Shown here: in pieces, positions 7,911-16,908 of the stretch
How the letters are laid out: each line of letters begins with the position of its first letter
How positions within the stretch are numbered: position 1 is the first letter of the stretch
From: an uncultured Clostridium sp.
GTDB lineage: Bacteria; Bacillota; Clostridia; Clostridiales; Clostridiaceae
NCBI GenBank assembly: GCA_937927335.1
Contig: CALBDU010000035.1
Coordinates: forward strand, 106,273-170,272
DNA: 64,000 bases
Direction of reading: 5' to 3'
Made by a program: the position numbers and the translations under genes
The notes under the pieces: model-generated
Told to the model about the DNA's origin: nothing
What the model saw: the letters and a program-made list of their open reading frames with translations, nothing else
The model's database searches: none

Positions 7911-7939
7911 GCAGCCGGCAAACTTAATTTACCGGCTGC
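7911..7939 (+). other. Hairpin between serA and the DUF1015 gene
   Basis: The stem GCAGCCGG / CCGGCTGC (8 bp, plus an inner AAA/TTT) is not followed by a U tract. It is more likely an mRNA processing or stability element, or a leaky attenuator, than a full terminator. Confidence 0.45.
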
Positions 7940-7982
7940 GTAAATATAAAGCTTTTGAAATTATTTAGGGGGGACCGCCAAA

Positions 7983-9236
7983 ATGGCAGTAATTAGACCA
8001 TTTAAAAGATTGAGACCAAGAACAGAAATTGCAGATAAGGTTGCAATTCTTCCAGTGGACTCAATGGACAAACAAAAGATTAAAAACATTATCAAATCAA
8101 ATGAACATTGTTTTCTGCAAATCACAAATCCAGAATTGTATTATCAGGATATAGAGCTTACAGAAAGCGGAAAAAGAATCCTAAACAAGAAATCACAAGA
8201 TAAACTGAACAGCATGGTAGATAATGAGGTTCTTGTAAAGGATGAAGCGCCTATGCTTTTTGTGTACAAACAGATCATCGGAGACAGGGACTTAACTGGT
8301 ATTGTAGCTTGTACATCTGTGGATGATTATGTAAACAATTACATTAAAAAGCATGAATTCACCAGATCTGAAAAGGAAAAAGATATCAGCTTCCACATTG
8401 ACTACTGCAATGCAAACACCGGAACAATCTACCTCATTTATAAATGGGAGGAACAGATTCAGAATATCATTGATGAAACAATGAAACAGAAAGCTGAATA
8501 TGAATTTACCACAGAGGATGGCATTGTTCATATTGTATGGCCTGTTGCAGAAGAAAACAAAATTGACGAGCTGGTTAAGCTTTTCGAGAAGGTGGACAAT
8601 TTCTATATTGCAGACGGCCATCACAGAACTGCTGCTGCTGCAAGAGTATGCATGCAAAGACGTGAACAGAATCCTGGATTCACTGGCAATGAAGAATTTA
8701 ATTATTTCCTCTCAGTGCTGTTCCCTGACAAGGGTCTGAACGTAATTGACTACAACAGGGTTGTGAAGGATTTAAACGGTATGACCACTGAAGAATTCCT
8801 AAACAAGGTATCTGAGAACTTTAAAATTGAAAAGTGTGAAGGTCATATGCCATATAAGCCTGAAAAGGCTCATAAAATAGGCATGTATGTTGATGGCTGC
8901 TGGTATAAGCTTACTGCCTGCGACTGCACCTATGATGAAGGCCATCCGGTTAAGTGCCTTGATGTGGCAATACTTCAGGACTTCCTTCTGGATCCGGTTT
9001 TAGGAATAAAAGATCCTCGTACAGACACTAGAATAGATTTTGTGGCTGGTGTACTGGGATTGGAAGAATTACAAAGAAGAGCAGAAACTGATATGAAGGT
9101 TGCCTTCTCTGTATACCCATGTACTATAAAAGAACTGATGGATGTGGCAGATATCGGAGAGGTTATGCCTCCTAAATCCACCTGGTTTGAACCAAAACTC
9201 AGAAGCGGATTGTTTATACATTCCCTGGAGGATTAA
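7983..9236 (+). CDS. DUF1015 family protein of the serine operon
   Basis: A 417-residue soluble protein starting MAVIRPFKRLRP, the typical DUF1015 beginning. The central motif IADGHHRTAAAARVC (~residues 212-226) resembles the ParB/SerK-type G-H-R motif that binds nucleotide phosphates. There is a later acidic DPRTDTRIDF segment. It follows the aminotransferase and serA genes, and no serB phosphatase is encoded nearby. A role in the final phosphoserine/serine step is therefore plausible but unproven. The spacing to serA is 79 bp with a hairpin; the ribosome binding site is AGGGGGG. Confidence 0.8.
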   Translation: MAVIRPFKRLRPRTEIADKVAILPVDSMDKQKIKNIIKSNEHCFLQITNPELYYQDIELTESGKRILNKKSQDKLNSMVDNEVLVKDEAPMLFVYKQIIGDRDLTGIVACTSVDDYVNNYIKKHEFTRSEKEKDISFHIDYCNANTGTIYLIYKWEEQIQNIIDETMKQKAEYEFTTEDGIVHIVWPVAEENKIDELVKLFEKVDNFYIADGHHRTAAAARVCMQRREQNPGFTGNEEFNYFLSVLFPDKGLNVIDYNRVVKDLNGMTTEEFLNKVSENFKIEKCEGHMPYKPEKAHKIGMYVDGCWYKLTACDCTYDEGHPVKCLDVAILQDFLLDPVLGIKDPRTDTRIDFVAGVLGLEELQRRAETDMKVAFSVYPCTIKELMDVADIGEVMPPKSTWFEPKLRSGLFIHSLED

Positions 9237-9242
9237 ATTTTT

Positions 9243-9275
9243 AAAGGTTGTGTCATCATGACACAACCTTTTTAT
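9243..9275. terminator. Terminator after the serine operon
   Basis: A 13-bp stem (AAAGGTTGTGTCA / TGACACAACCTTT) with a 3-nt loop is followed by TTTT on the plus strand. It abuts the stop of the convergent flavin-reductase gene. Confidence 0.9.
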
Positions 9276-9829
9276 AATCTGGTTCCTATATCAAAGGCTG
9301 TTTCCATGCCTTCCTTCACTTCTTTTGAGGAATCGTTCCCTCCTGTGCAAACACCAAGGTAGATTTCAAGATCCATATTTAAATACAGGCACATATCCTG
9401 GAATATCCTTTCCACGATTTTTGGACCTGAATTTGGTCTCTCTCCGGCATAAGTAGTTATAAGTACAACCTTTTTTCCTGAAAAATTTGACACATCCTCA
9501 TCCTTCAGCAAAGCATACATTCTGTCAATAAAAAGCTTAAGCTGAGCTGACATGTTCCACCAGTATATTGGAGTGGCGAACACCAGAATATCAGCCTCCA
9601 CAATTTTAGGATATATGTCTGTCATATCATCCTGGATTACACATCTGCTATCCAATGTTTTTTGACAGGAATTACAGGCAAAACATGCTTCAATGTGATA
9701 ATCCTGCAGGAACAGCTTATCTACTTCCCCATTGCTGTGCTTTGATATAACACCTTTATTTAATTCATCCACTAACTTCTCTGTAGTACCGTTTTTAATT
9801 GGACTTCCAATAATAGAAAGAACTTTCAT
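9272..9829 (-). CDS. NAD(P)H-dependent FMN reductase / flavodoxin-fold oxidoreductase
   Basis: A 185-residue flavodoxin-like protein. The FMN phosphate loop is GSPIKNGTTEKLVDEL at residues 8-23. The ring-contact segment is TPIYWWNMSAQLKLFIDRMY (~89-108). A CFACNSCQ cluster at ~50-57 resembles the Cys-rich insertion of iron-sulfur flavoproteins and related clostridial reductases, but only three or four cysteines are present, so an Fe-S cluster is uncertain. Likely cytosolic redox partner or quinone/nitro reductase. Confidence 0.8.
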   Translation of the reverse strand: MKVLSIIGSPIKNGTTEKLVDELNKGVISKHSNGEVDKLFLQDYHIEACFACNSCQKTLDSRCVIQDDMTDIYPKIVEADILVFATPIYWWNMSAQLKLFIDRMYALLKDEDVSNFSGKKVVLITTYAGERPNSGPKIVERIFQDMCLYLNMDLEIYLGVCTGGNDSSKEVKEGMETAFDIGTRL

Positions 9830-9997
9830 GTTGAACCCCCCATTTCGATGTTTTATATATTATACCACTGAATCAAATAAAATTAAATATACTGAATATT
9901 CTATTATTTTAAACAATAGCAATTTTTTGCAGGATAATTCAGCCATCTTATAGAATACTAATTAATATATATTTTGCTTAACAAAGGGGGCTTTATT

Positions 9998-10597
9998 ATG
10001 AAACTATACCTAAACTACGGAAGTACAGATACTGGTACTGGCAAAATCAAGTTTTCTAACGTTCATGAACTAATTTTGATAGAAGAAGCACTTCAGCACT
10101 ACAGGGAAAGCCTTAACACAAAGACCCAGGACAAAAACAGCAGAATAGCAAAGAAAATTGAAGACCTTGATAAGCTTATTTCGCAGCTTCAAATTGAAAA
10201 CGCCGAAAAGCTGGGTAAAAAATATGATAGCAGCATTGGTGTCAATTTAAATCAGTTCTTAATTACCAGGAGGCATAAATCTAAAATCCTGTTAAAGGAA
10301 ATAGCCGATAAATTAAAGATTTCTCCTAGCCTTTACAATGCTGTGGAAAAAGAAAACCAGGAGGCTGCCCCTGATTTGCTGGTTAGGATATTCGATGTTC
10401 TTGGTGTTACTGACAATATCAATGTTAAATTTCATGAGTATATACCTACAGTTGTATTCTATTATAAGGATATCAAGTTCCATGAAGTATATTTTGACAC
10501 TGCAGCAAAATATAACGATTATAAAGCTGTTATGTTAAATATTATCAAACCTGACAATACGGAAATAATACAAAACAAATCCGAAATATTGGAATAA
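9998..10597 (+). CDS. XRE-like helix-turn-helix protein
   Basis: A 199-residue protein. The start is the ATG at 9998, 7 nt after AAAGGGGG; an in-frame start at 9974 has no such site. Residues 1-75 are an unrecognised charged, partly coiled-coil region. Residues ~82-135 carry a Cro/C1-type HTH (LNQFLITRRHKSKILLKEIA, then ADKLKISPSLYNAVEKENQE). The last 60 residues are beta-rich and unassigned. It is monocistronic with its own terminator. Targets are unknown. Confidence 0.65.
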   Translation: MKLYLNYGSTDTGTGKIKFSNVHELILIEEALQHYRESLNTKTQDKNSRIAKKIEDLDKLISQLQIENAEKLGKKYDSSIGVNLNQFLITRRHKSKILLKEIADKLKISPSLYNAVEKENQEAAPDLLVRIFDVLGVTDNINVKFHEYIPTVVFYYKDIKFHEVYFDTAAKYNDYKAVMLNIIKPDNTEIIQNKSEILE

Positions 10598-10623
10598 AAA
10601 ATAGGCTTCACAGCCTATTTTTA
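10597..10623. terminator. Bidirectional intrinsic terminator
   Basis: The stem AAAATAGGCT / AGCCTATTTT with a 4-nt loop and flanking A/T tracts lies between the convergent XRE-like and ApbE genes. Confidence 0.85.
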
Positions 10624-11661
10624 ATTTGCCAGCTTATATTCCGAATTTGTAATGTCTATGTTTTCTTTAAGTCCTTTAGTTACATATACCTTTTTATCCT
10701 TGGTTATAAATATTGCTTCAATATCAGGTGTTGCTTCAGCATAAGCCAAGCCTTGACTTGATCCAAGATAAAACAGGTTTTTAGTCATGGCATCGGCATC
10801 TATGGAGGTATTGGTAACTATTGTAACACTGGCCAGATCGCTGTTCATAGGATAGCCGTTAAATGGATCCAGTATGTGGTGATACCTTACACCATTGTAT
10901 TCAAAATATCTTTCATAAATACCTGAGGTAACCACTGTTTTGCTGGTAACTGCGATGCTGCCAACTATATCCCCTCTGGTTTCAAAGGGATTCTGAATGC
11001 CTATGCTCCATGGTTTGCCATTTACATTGTCATTCAACACCAGTACATTTCCCCCAAGATTAACTATGGCGTGCTGTACATTATTTTCCTTAAGTATCCT
11101 TGCTGCTTCATCTGCTGAATAGCCCTTTGCAATGCCACCAAGGTCCAGAGCCATGCCCTGTCTTTTCAGCATTACAGATTTATCTCCTTCGTTAAGCAGT
11201 ACATCCTTGTAATTTATAAGACTCTTTTTAGCGTCAATTTCCTGCTGGGATGGTAATCTTGCGGCATCCGTTCCTATACCCCACAGCTTAACCAAAGGTC
11301 CTATGGTGATATCAAACTTCCCTCCGGATTTTTCAGAGTAATACTTACCCTTTTGTATTACATAAAATGTATCATCAGAAACCTTTACATAGCTTTTCCC
11401 TGCAGCTGCAGCTATGGCATCCACTTCAGTACCTGTTTTATTCACACTCATTTTATTTTCTATTTCCTGAATTCTGTTAAAAACCTTGTCCATGGTATCC
11501 TGGGATTTATGATCATATATTTTCACAGTACAAATTGTTCCCAGCAAAAACTTGGTTTCCTCCAGAGGCTCAGTATTTCCCGAACAGCCCTGGAACAAGG
11601 CTGAACAAAGCACAACTGCCATGGCAGCAGCCAGCGTTTTTCCCTTGCTAAATTTCTTCAT
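10621..11661 (-). CDS. apbE: ApbE-family FAD:protein FMN transferase, lipoprotein
   Basis: A ~346-residue exported flavin transferase that links FMN to Thr/Ser of extracytoplasmic proteins such as Rnf subunits. The signal peptide ends in the lipobox LFQGC. Family motifs follow: FLLGTICTVKIY, KSGGKFDITIGPLVKLWGIG, LDLGGIAKGYSADEAARIL, IVNLGGNVLVL and HHILDPFNGYPMNSDLASVT (metal/FAD site). The later TIVTNTSIDADAMTK is also typical. The ATG at 11661 is preferred over the GTG at 11667 because GGACGG lies 7 nt upstream of it. No flavinylation target gene is in the window. Confidence 0.9.
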   Translation of the reverse strand: MKKFSKGKTLAAAMAVVLCSALFQGCSGNTEPLEETKFLLGTICTVKIYDHKSQDTMDKVFNRIQEIENKMSVNKTGTEVDAIAAAAGKSYVKVSDDTFYVIQKGKYYSEKSGGKFDITIGPLVKLWGIGTDAARLPSQQEIDAKKSLINYKDVLLNEGDKSVMLKRQGMALDLGGIAKGYSADEAARILKENNVQHAIVNLGGNVLVLNDNVNGKPWSIGIQNPFETRGDIVGSIAVTSKTVVTSGIYERYFEYNGVRYHHILDPFNGYPMNSDLASVTIVTNTSIDADAMTKNLFYLGSSQGLAYAEATPDIEAIFITKDKKVYVTKGLKENIDITNSEYKLAN

Positions 11662-11738
11662 ATTCACACCGTCCTAAGTATAAGCTGATTAATTGAATTT
11701 ACTATGTAATTATAGCTTAATAATTTATATTAATCCAT

Positions 11739-11772
11739 ATATATTGTACAATATATGTTAAAGTATTATTAT
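11739..11772 (+). promoter_or_regulatory. Candidate cardiolipin synthase promoter overlapped by an 18-bp palindrome
   Basis: ATATATTGTACAATATAT at 11739-11756 is a perfect palindrome. It contains TTGTAC (11744-11749), which has TATTAT 17 nt downstream (11767-11772), so the dyad would cover a -35 box. Confidence 0.35.
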
Positions 11773-11806
11773 AATAATATATTTTCTACAACAGGGAGGC
11801 AGTTTT

Positions 11807-13243
11807 ATGCTTTTATTTTCGAACCACTGGGTTACCTGGCTGTTCATAACAAATGCCCTTGTATCTATATTTGTCATAATACTGGAAAGGCGCAATCCGG
11901 AAAAGACCATTGCCTGGCTGCTGATTTTTATCGCCCTTCCTCCTATTGGTCTGTTTTTATATATCTTCTTAGGCAGGAACTGGAAGAAACATAAGCTAAA
12001 CGACAATACAAATATAAATATTGATGAATTGGTTTTTCATGCCATGAAGAATGTTACAGATTATGAATATTACTCCCTCATAGAGCTTCTTTCCAAGAAC
12101 AGCGAGTCTCCCCTCTTCAATGACAATTCCATTGAAATTTTCCGGGACGGCTCTGAAAAGTTCCAGATGCTAAAAGAAGAACTTCTTAAGGCTGTACATC
12201 ATATACATCTGGAATATTACATAGTAAAAAACGACATTATTGGCAACGAAATTAAAAACATACTAATGGCCAAGGCAAAGGAAGGAGTCCAGGTCAGATT
12301 TATCATAGACCGGGTTGGCTCAATAAAGCTCCCTCCAAATTATATTGCAGACATGAAGGAAGCTGGTGTAGATGTGGTTCAATACTCCTATTTCCTTGCA
12401 CCTCTTCTGAAAAGAATCAACACCCAGATAAATTACAGAAACCACAGAAAAATTGCCATAATAGACGGGAAGGTAGGCTTTACCGGAGGCATTAATATTG
12501 GAGACGAATACTGCGGCAGGAGCAGATTTGGCTATTGGCGCGATACCCATATCATGGTGAAGGGTGATTTTGTTCTGGGGCTGCAGGCGGTTTTTCTTGA
12601 TGATTACCTTACTATAAAAGAAGCAAACGGAGAACCCTTTTTCTATGGTGATGATTTTGACAACTTTTTTCCAACCACTGAAAGTTCTGGTGGAAAGCTT
12701 ATGCAGCTGGTTAAAAGCGGCCCAGACTCCGAATTTCCTGCCATTATGCAGGCAATTCATAAAATGATAGGCATGGCCAAGGATCACATATATATAACCT
12801 CACCTTACTTCATCCCCAGTGAGAGCATAATGAATGCTCTCCAAATCGCAGCCTTAAGCGGTATCAAGGTACATATATTATTTCCTGGCACCTATGACCA
12901 TATACTGGTTTATTATGCTTCCAGGACATATTTATCCGAGCTTATCAAATATGGTGCGAGAATTTATTTATATGATCCAAAATCCTTTATTCATGCCAAA
13001 TGCGTAATAGTGGACGGCAAAATAGCCACTGTAGGTACTGCAAATATGGACATTCGCAGCTACGAGCTTAATTATGAAATAAATGCAGTAATTTATGATG
13101 AGGAAACAGTGGAAAAACTGGAAAATATCTTTTTTGAGGATCTGAAAAAAAGTGAAAGGATAAAGGATACATATTTTGAAACCCAGCCTCTTAGAATCAA
13201 ACTATTTGAGGCCTTCTGCAGAATATTCTCATCATTGTTGTAA
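11807..13243 (+). CDS. cls: Cardiolipin synthase (phospholipase D family)
   Basis: A 478-residue membrane enzyme that joins two phosphatidylglycerols to cardiolipin and glycerol. Two N-terminal membrane helices (~8-30 and 37-58) are separated by the Cls signature RRNPEKTIAWLL. The two HKD catalytic motifs are NHRKIAIIDGKVGFTGG (~residues 217-233) and IHAKCVIVDGKIATVGTAN (~395-413). The C-terminus is RIFSSLL-like, as in bacterial Cls. It is followed after 88 bp by fbp, which has its own promoter. Confidence 0.93.
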   Translation: MLLFSNHWVTWLFITNALVSIFVIILERRNPEKTIAWLLIFIALPPIGLFLYIFLGRNWKKHKLNDNTNINIDELVFHAMKNVTDYEYYSLIELLSKNSESPLFNDNSIEIFRDGSEKFQMLKEELLKAVHHIHLEYYIVKNDIIGNEIKNILMAKAKEGVQVRFIIDRVGSIKLPPNYIADMKEAGVDVVQYSYFLAPLLKRINTQINYRNHRKIAIIDGKVGFTGGINIGDEYCGRSRFGYWRDTHIMVKGDFVLGLQAVFLDDYLTIKEANGEPFFYGDDFDNFFPTTESSGGKLMQLVKSGPDSEFPAIMQAIHKMIGMAKDHIYITSPYFIPSESIMNALQIAALSGIKVHILFPGTYDHILVYYASRTYLSELIKYGARIYLYDPKSFIHAKCVIVDGKIATVGTANMDIRSYELNYEINAVIYDEETVEKLENIFFEDLKKSERIKDTYFETQPLRIKLFEAFCRIFSSLL

Positions 13244-13257
13244 CAGAGTAGCACATA

Positions 13258-13287
13258 TTGATAAAACAACCCTGTTTGTGTTATATT
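13258..13287 (+). promoter_or_regulatory. Promoter for fbp
   Basis: TTGATA at 13258-13263 and TATATT at 13282-13287 with an 18-nt spacer (or TTATAT with 17), 45 bp before the start codon. Confidence 0.5.
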
Positions 13288-13331
13288 AAATATATATTTA
13301 ACAATATAATTAAAGCATAAAGGGGAATATC

Positions 13332-15320
13332 ATGGCCAAATATAATGAGGTAAATATGAATATTTCAAAAGGCGATATAAAATATCTTAAGCTGCTTTCC
13401 AAGCAGTATCCTACAATATCCAGCGCCAGCACAGAAATAATAAATCTGGAGGCAATACTTAATCTGCCAAAGGGTACTGAACACTTTCTAAGCGATATTC
13501 ATGGAGAATACCAATCCTTCACACATATGCTGAAAAACGCTTCCGGCGTTATAAAGAGAAAAATAGATGACGTATTTGATGATACTCTTTCTGAAGGAGA
13601 AAAAACAAGCCTGGCTACATTAATATATTATCCAGAGGAAAAGCTGAACCTTATAAAGCAGTCGGTAAAACCCATAAACCAGTGGTACAGGGTAACCCTT
13701 TTCCGACTTATTGAGCTGTGCAAATCAGTATCCTCAAAATATACCAGGTCAAAATTAAGAAAAGCTCTGCCTTCAGACTTTGCCTATGTAATTGAAGAGC
13801 TCCTTCAAGAGCAGAGAGACTTGGTGGATAAACAGGAATATTATAATGGTATAATTAATGCTATTATTGAAACGGATAGAGCCTGCGAATTTATCATAGT
13901 TATATCAAATGTAATTCAACGGCTTGTGGTAGACAGGCTTCACCTAATAGGAGATATTTATGACAGAGGCCCTGGTGCTGAAATAATTATGGATGCATTG
14001 ATGTCTCACCATTCTGTGGACATACAGTGGGGAAACCATGATATTTTGTGGATGGGTGCTGCTGCCGGCTCTGAAGCATGTATTGCAAATGTACTTAGAA
14101 TCTCACTTAGATATGCCAACCTAGGCACCATCGAGGATGGTTACGGCATTAATCTGCTCCCACTGGCTACCTTTGCCATGGAATTTTATACTGATGACCC
14201 ATGTAAGAGCTTTAAACTGAGAGCCATAGATAAGGAAATAAACGAAGTGGATCATTCCCTTTTGACAAAAATGCACAAGGCTATTGCCATTATCCAGTTT
14301 AAGCTGGAAGGCCATATTCTCAAAAATCATCCTGAGTATGGCATGGATGATCAGCTGCTCCTTGATAAAATTGATTTTGAAAACTATACAATAGGCCTGG
14401 ATGGAAATGTATACGAACTTAATGACCGGTACTTTCCAACTATAGACCCGGCAAATCCCTATGAGCTTACTCCAAGGGAACTGGAGGTTATCCAGAAGCT
14501 TAAATATTCCTTCATAAAAAGCGATAAACTTCAAAAGCATATAAAGTTTTTTTATAATAACGGAAGCATGTATACCATATTTAACTCAAACCTGCTGTAC
14601 CACGGCTGCATACCGTTAAATAAGGATGGCTCCTTTATGAAAATCACCGTGGACGATATGGAATACTCCGGAAAGGCATTAATGGATAAATTCGATCGTT
14701 ATGCCAGGGAAGCCTTTTTCATGAGCGAGGAGTCCCCTGCCAAAAAAGACGGACTGGATATGATGTGGTACCTATGGTGCGGTCCATGCTCTCCTCTTTT
14801 TGGTAAATATAGAATGACCACTTTTGAAAGATATTTTATTAATGATAAAAAGACACACTTTGAAGAAAAAAACAGCTACTACAGCTACAGAGACAGTGAA
14901 GAGGTGTTTAACAATATTCTAAGGGAATTTGATCTGAACCCGGATTTTTCCCATGTTATAAACGGTCATATACCTGTAAAAACAAAGGAAGGTGAAAGCC
15001 CTATAAAGGCTAATGGCAAGCTTTTGGTTATTGACGGCGGCTTCTGCAGGGCTTATCAGCCTGAAACAGGAATTGCAGGCTACACGTTGATATACAATTC
15101 CTACGGGTTGCTGCTGACCTCCCATGAGCCCTTTGAAAGTATAAAAAAGGCTATTGAAGAGGAGGAGGATATATTATCCTCTACTGTAATTCTGGAAAGC
15201 TCAGCCTCCAGGAAAAGAGTTGCTGATACAGATGTAGGCACTGAACTGAAGCACCAGATAAAAACCCTGAAAATGCTGCTCACAGCCTACAGGGAGGGCT
15301 TAATAAACGAAGATGATTAA
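13332..15320 (+). CDS. fbp: Fructose-1,6-bisphosphatase class III
   Basis: A 662-residue gluconeogenic phosphatase (fructose 1,6-bisphosphate to fructose 6-phosphate) of the Firmicute-specific class III. Metallophosphatase motifs are visible: FLSDIHGEY (~residue 52), LIGDIYDRGPGAE (~205), WGNHDILWMG (~235) and, near the end, NGHIPVK with VIDGGFCRAY. The length fits the B. subtilis YydE/Fbp type (~640-670). The ATG follows AAAGGGG. It is monocistronic with its own promoter and terminator. Confidence 0.95.
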   Translation: MAKYNEVNMNISKGDIKYLKLLSKQYPTISSASTEIINLEAILNLPKGTEHFLSDIHGEYQSFTHMLKNASGVIKRKIDDVFDDTLSEGEKTSLATLIYYPEEKLNLIKQSVKPINQWYRVTLFRLIELCKSVSSKYTRSKLRKALPSDFAYVIEELLQEQRDLVDKQEYYNGIINAIIETDRACEFIIVISNVIQRLVVDRLHLIGDIYDRGPGAEIIMDALMSHHSVDIQWGNHDILWMGAAAGSEACIANVLRISLRYANLGTIEDGYGINLLPLATFAMEFYTDDPCKSFKLRAIDKEINEVDHSLLTKMHKAIAIIQFKLEGHILKNHPEYGMDDQLLLDKIDFENYTIGLDGNVYELNDRYFPTIDPANPYELTPRELEVIQKLKYSFIKSDKLQKHIKFFYNNGSMYTIFNSNLLYHGCIPLNKDGSFMKITVDDMEYSGKALMDKFDRYAREAFFMSEESPAKKDGLDMMWYLWCGPCSPLFGKYRMTTFERYFINDKKTHFEEKNSYYSYRDSEEVFNNILREFDLNPDFSHVINGHIPVKTKEGESPIKANGKLLVIDGGFCRAYQPETGIAGYTLIYNSYGLLLTSHEPFESIKKAIEEEEDILSSTVILESSASRKRVADTDVGTELKHQIKTLKMLLTAYREGLINEDD

Positions 15321-15321
15321 A

Positions 15322-15356
15322 AAAAGTGATGTAAAGGGCTCCTTTACATCACTTTT
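15322..15356. terminator. Bidirectional terminator between fbp and the L,D-transpeptidase gene
   Basis: A perfect 16-bp stem (AAAAGTGATGTAAAGG / CCTTTACATCACTTTT) with a 3-nt loop and A/T tracts on both sides. Confidence 0.9.
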
Positions 15357-15993
15357 CAATTTCCACAGGGGTATTTAATACAATATATTCCTTCAATATT
15401 TTCATATCATCATTGCTAAGGGCTATACAGCCGTAGGTCCAGTCTATAGAATTACCGCCTCCGTGAATGCCCACTGCACCTCCAAGGGCTGTGTTCCATG
15501 GGGGCTGTTTTTTATTTTTAACCGCTTGTACAATACTGTTATATTCCGTCTGGTTAATAAGCCCCTGCTGCAAACCACGTTTTGCATCATCTTCATTGGG
15601 GTAGCTCAGGCCCATAAAGAAATAGTATTTCGTCTGGCTGTTAAGACTGCAGACATAATATTTACCCTGAGGGGTTTTACTGTCACCTTCTTTTTCCTTT
15701 ATTCCTTCTGGCGCTCTGCCAAGGCCAATTTTAAACCTGCCCATAAGCTTGTTGTCTCCGTATAGTTCCAGTATTCTCTTTCCCTTATATATCTTTATGG
15801 ATGTATTTACAGGGATTGCATTGGGCTTTGTAAAAAACAGCTTCTCTTCCGTTTGCTGTTTTAAAGCTGCCTGGGCAGCCTGCTGCAAATGCTTGTCTAC
15901 TTGTTTTTTTATAGAATATCCTGAAAACAATAATATGAATAATATGCCTAATACAAGAAATAGCAGCGGTTTTTTTAAATATCCCCTTTTCAT
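15349..15993 (-). CDS. L,D-transpeptidase (YkuD domain)
   Basis: A 214-residue cell-wall enzyme with one N-terminal membrane anchor (LLFLVLGILFILLFSGYSI). The YkuD catalytic domain covers ~65-212: VNTSIKIYKGKRILELY, GDSKTPQGKYYVC, then the active site AVGIHGG...SIDWTYGCIALS, with the catalytic Cys and conserved His. Family members make 3-3 peptidoglycan cross-links or attach proteins; in spore formers related proteins also act in the spore coat/cortex. It lies just downstream of the DegV gene (11-bp gap), so may be the last gene of that unit. Confidence 0.88.
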   Translation of the reverse strand: MKRGYLKKPLLFLVLGILFILLFSGYSIKKQVDKHLQQAAQAALKQQTEEKLFFTKPNAIPVNTSIKIYKGKRILELYGDNKLMGRFKIGLGRAPEGIKEKEGDSKTPQGKYYVCSLNSQTKYYFFMGLSYPNEDDAKRGLQQGLINQTEYNSIVQAVKNKKQPPWNTALGGAVGIHGGGNSIDWTYGCIALSNDDMKILKEYIVLNTPVEIEK

Positions 15994-16004
15994 TTAAATC
16001 ACCA

Positions 16005-16895
16005 TCAGCTTTCATAAATATGTTGCTGGCGTTCCTTTCCCAAAAAGAACACCGCCATGGCTCCAGGACCACCATAAGTACCTACCACAGGTCCTATGAA
16101 ATTTATATACACATCTCTCACAGGAACCTTTTCCTGTATGATTCTTTTAAGCTCCAAAGCCTCTTCCATACAGTCTCCGTGATTAATTGCTATTGTCTGT
16201 TCCTCAGGTGCTTCAATTCTTTCAGCAATAAAATCAGCAAGCTGTGCCACTGCCTTTTTCCTGCCTCGGATCTTCATTATATTGATTACCTTTCCTTGAT
16301 GATTCAAGGTTAAAACAGGATTTATATTAAGCACCCTTCCAATTACTGCAGCAGATGCTGAGATTCTCCCGCCTCTCCTCAGGTGGCTCAGGTCATTAAC
16401 AATAATAAAAGTATTTAGTCTTTGCACATTCATTTCAAGGTAATCCACTATGCTTTCCATGGAATATCCGTTTTCTTTCATTTCTACAGCCTTTATCACC
16501 ATTAAGCCCTGACCAACTGAAGCTGTAAGTGCATCAAAAATATATATTTCATTATCCGGGTAATCGTCCTGAATCATCTTTTTTGCAATATATGCACAAT
16601 TATAGGTCCCGCTCAATCCTGAGGAAACGCAAATGTAAAGTATATCCAGCCCCTTGGACACATATTCCTCAAAAACCTTGTGAAAATCATGGACACTAGG
16701 CTGGGAGGTTTTTGGAACCTTCCCATGCCTCATATAATCATAAAAGCTTTTATAGGAAAGTGACTGGCCAAAATCATCCTTATACTCCAGATCTTCAATC
16801 CGGCAGGTCAGGCTCACAAAAGGTATTTCCTTCTGACTTATATAGTCTGTATCCAGGTCTGAACATGAATCTGTGATAATGATGAAATCCTTCAT
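16005..16895 (-). CDS. DegV-family fatty-acid-binding protein
   Basis: A 296-residue DegV (FakB-like) protein. FakB proteins bind a fatty acid and present it to the kinase FakA. Signature segments are ITDSCSDLD near the N-terminus, SSGLSGTYNCA (~90-100), SVGQGLMV, LSHLRRGGRISASAAVIG and GTYGGPGAMAVFF at the end. The ATG at 16895 follows AAAGGAG by 8 nt; the ORF-extending ATG at 16916 lies upstream of that site. It is located 13 bp after the ABC permease gene, so probably co-transcribed with it. No fakA is nearby. Confidence 0.88.
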   Translation of the reverse strand: MKDFIIITDSCSDLDTDYISQKEIPFVSLTCRIEDLEYKDDFGQSLSYKSFYDYMRHGKVPKTSQPSVHDFHKVFEEYVSKGLDILYICVSSGLSGTYNCAYIAKKMIQDDYPDNEIYIFDALTASVGQGLMVIKAVEMKENGYSMESIVDYLEMNVQRLNTFIIVNDLSHLRRGGRISASAAVIGRVLNINPVLTLNHQGKVINIMKIRGRKKAVAQLADFIAERIEAPEEQTIAINHGDCMEEALELKRIIQEKVPVRDVYINFIGPVVGTYGGPGAMAVFFLGKERQQHIYES

Positions 16896-16908
16896 AATAT
16901 TATCTCCT

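Noticed and set aside
14121..14540. 139-codon minus-strand frame inside fbp
   Set aside because: Antisense shadow of a clear class III fructose-1,6-bisphosphatase.
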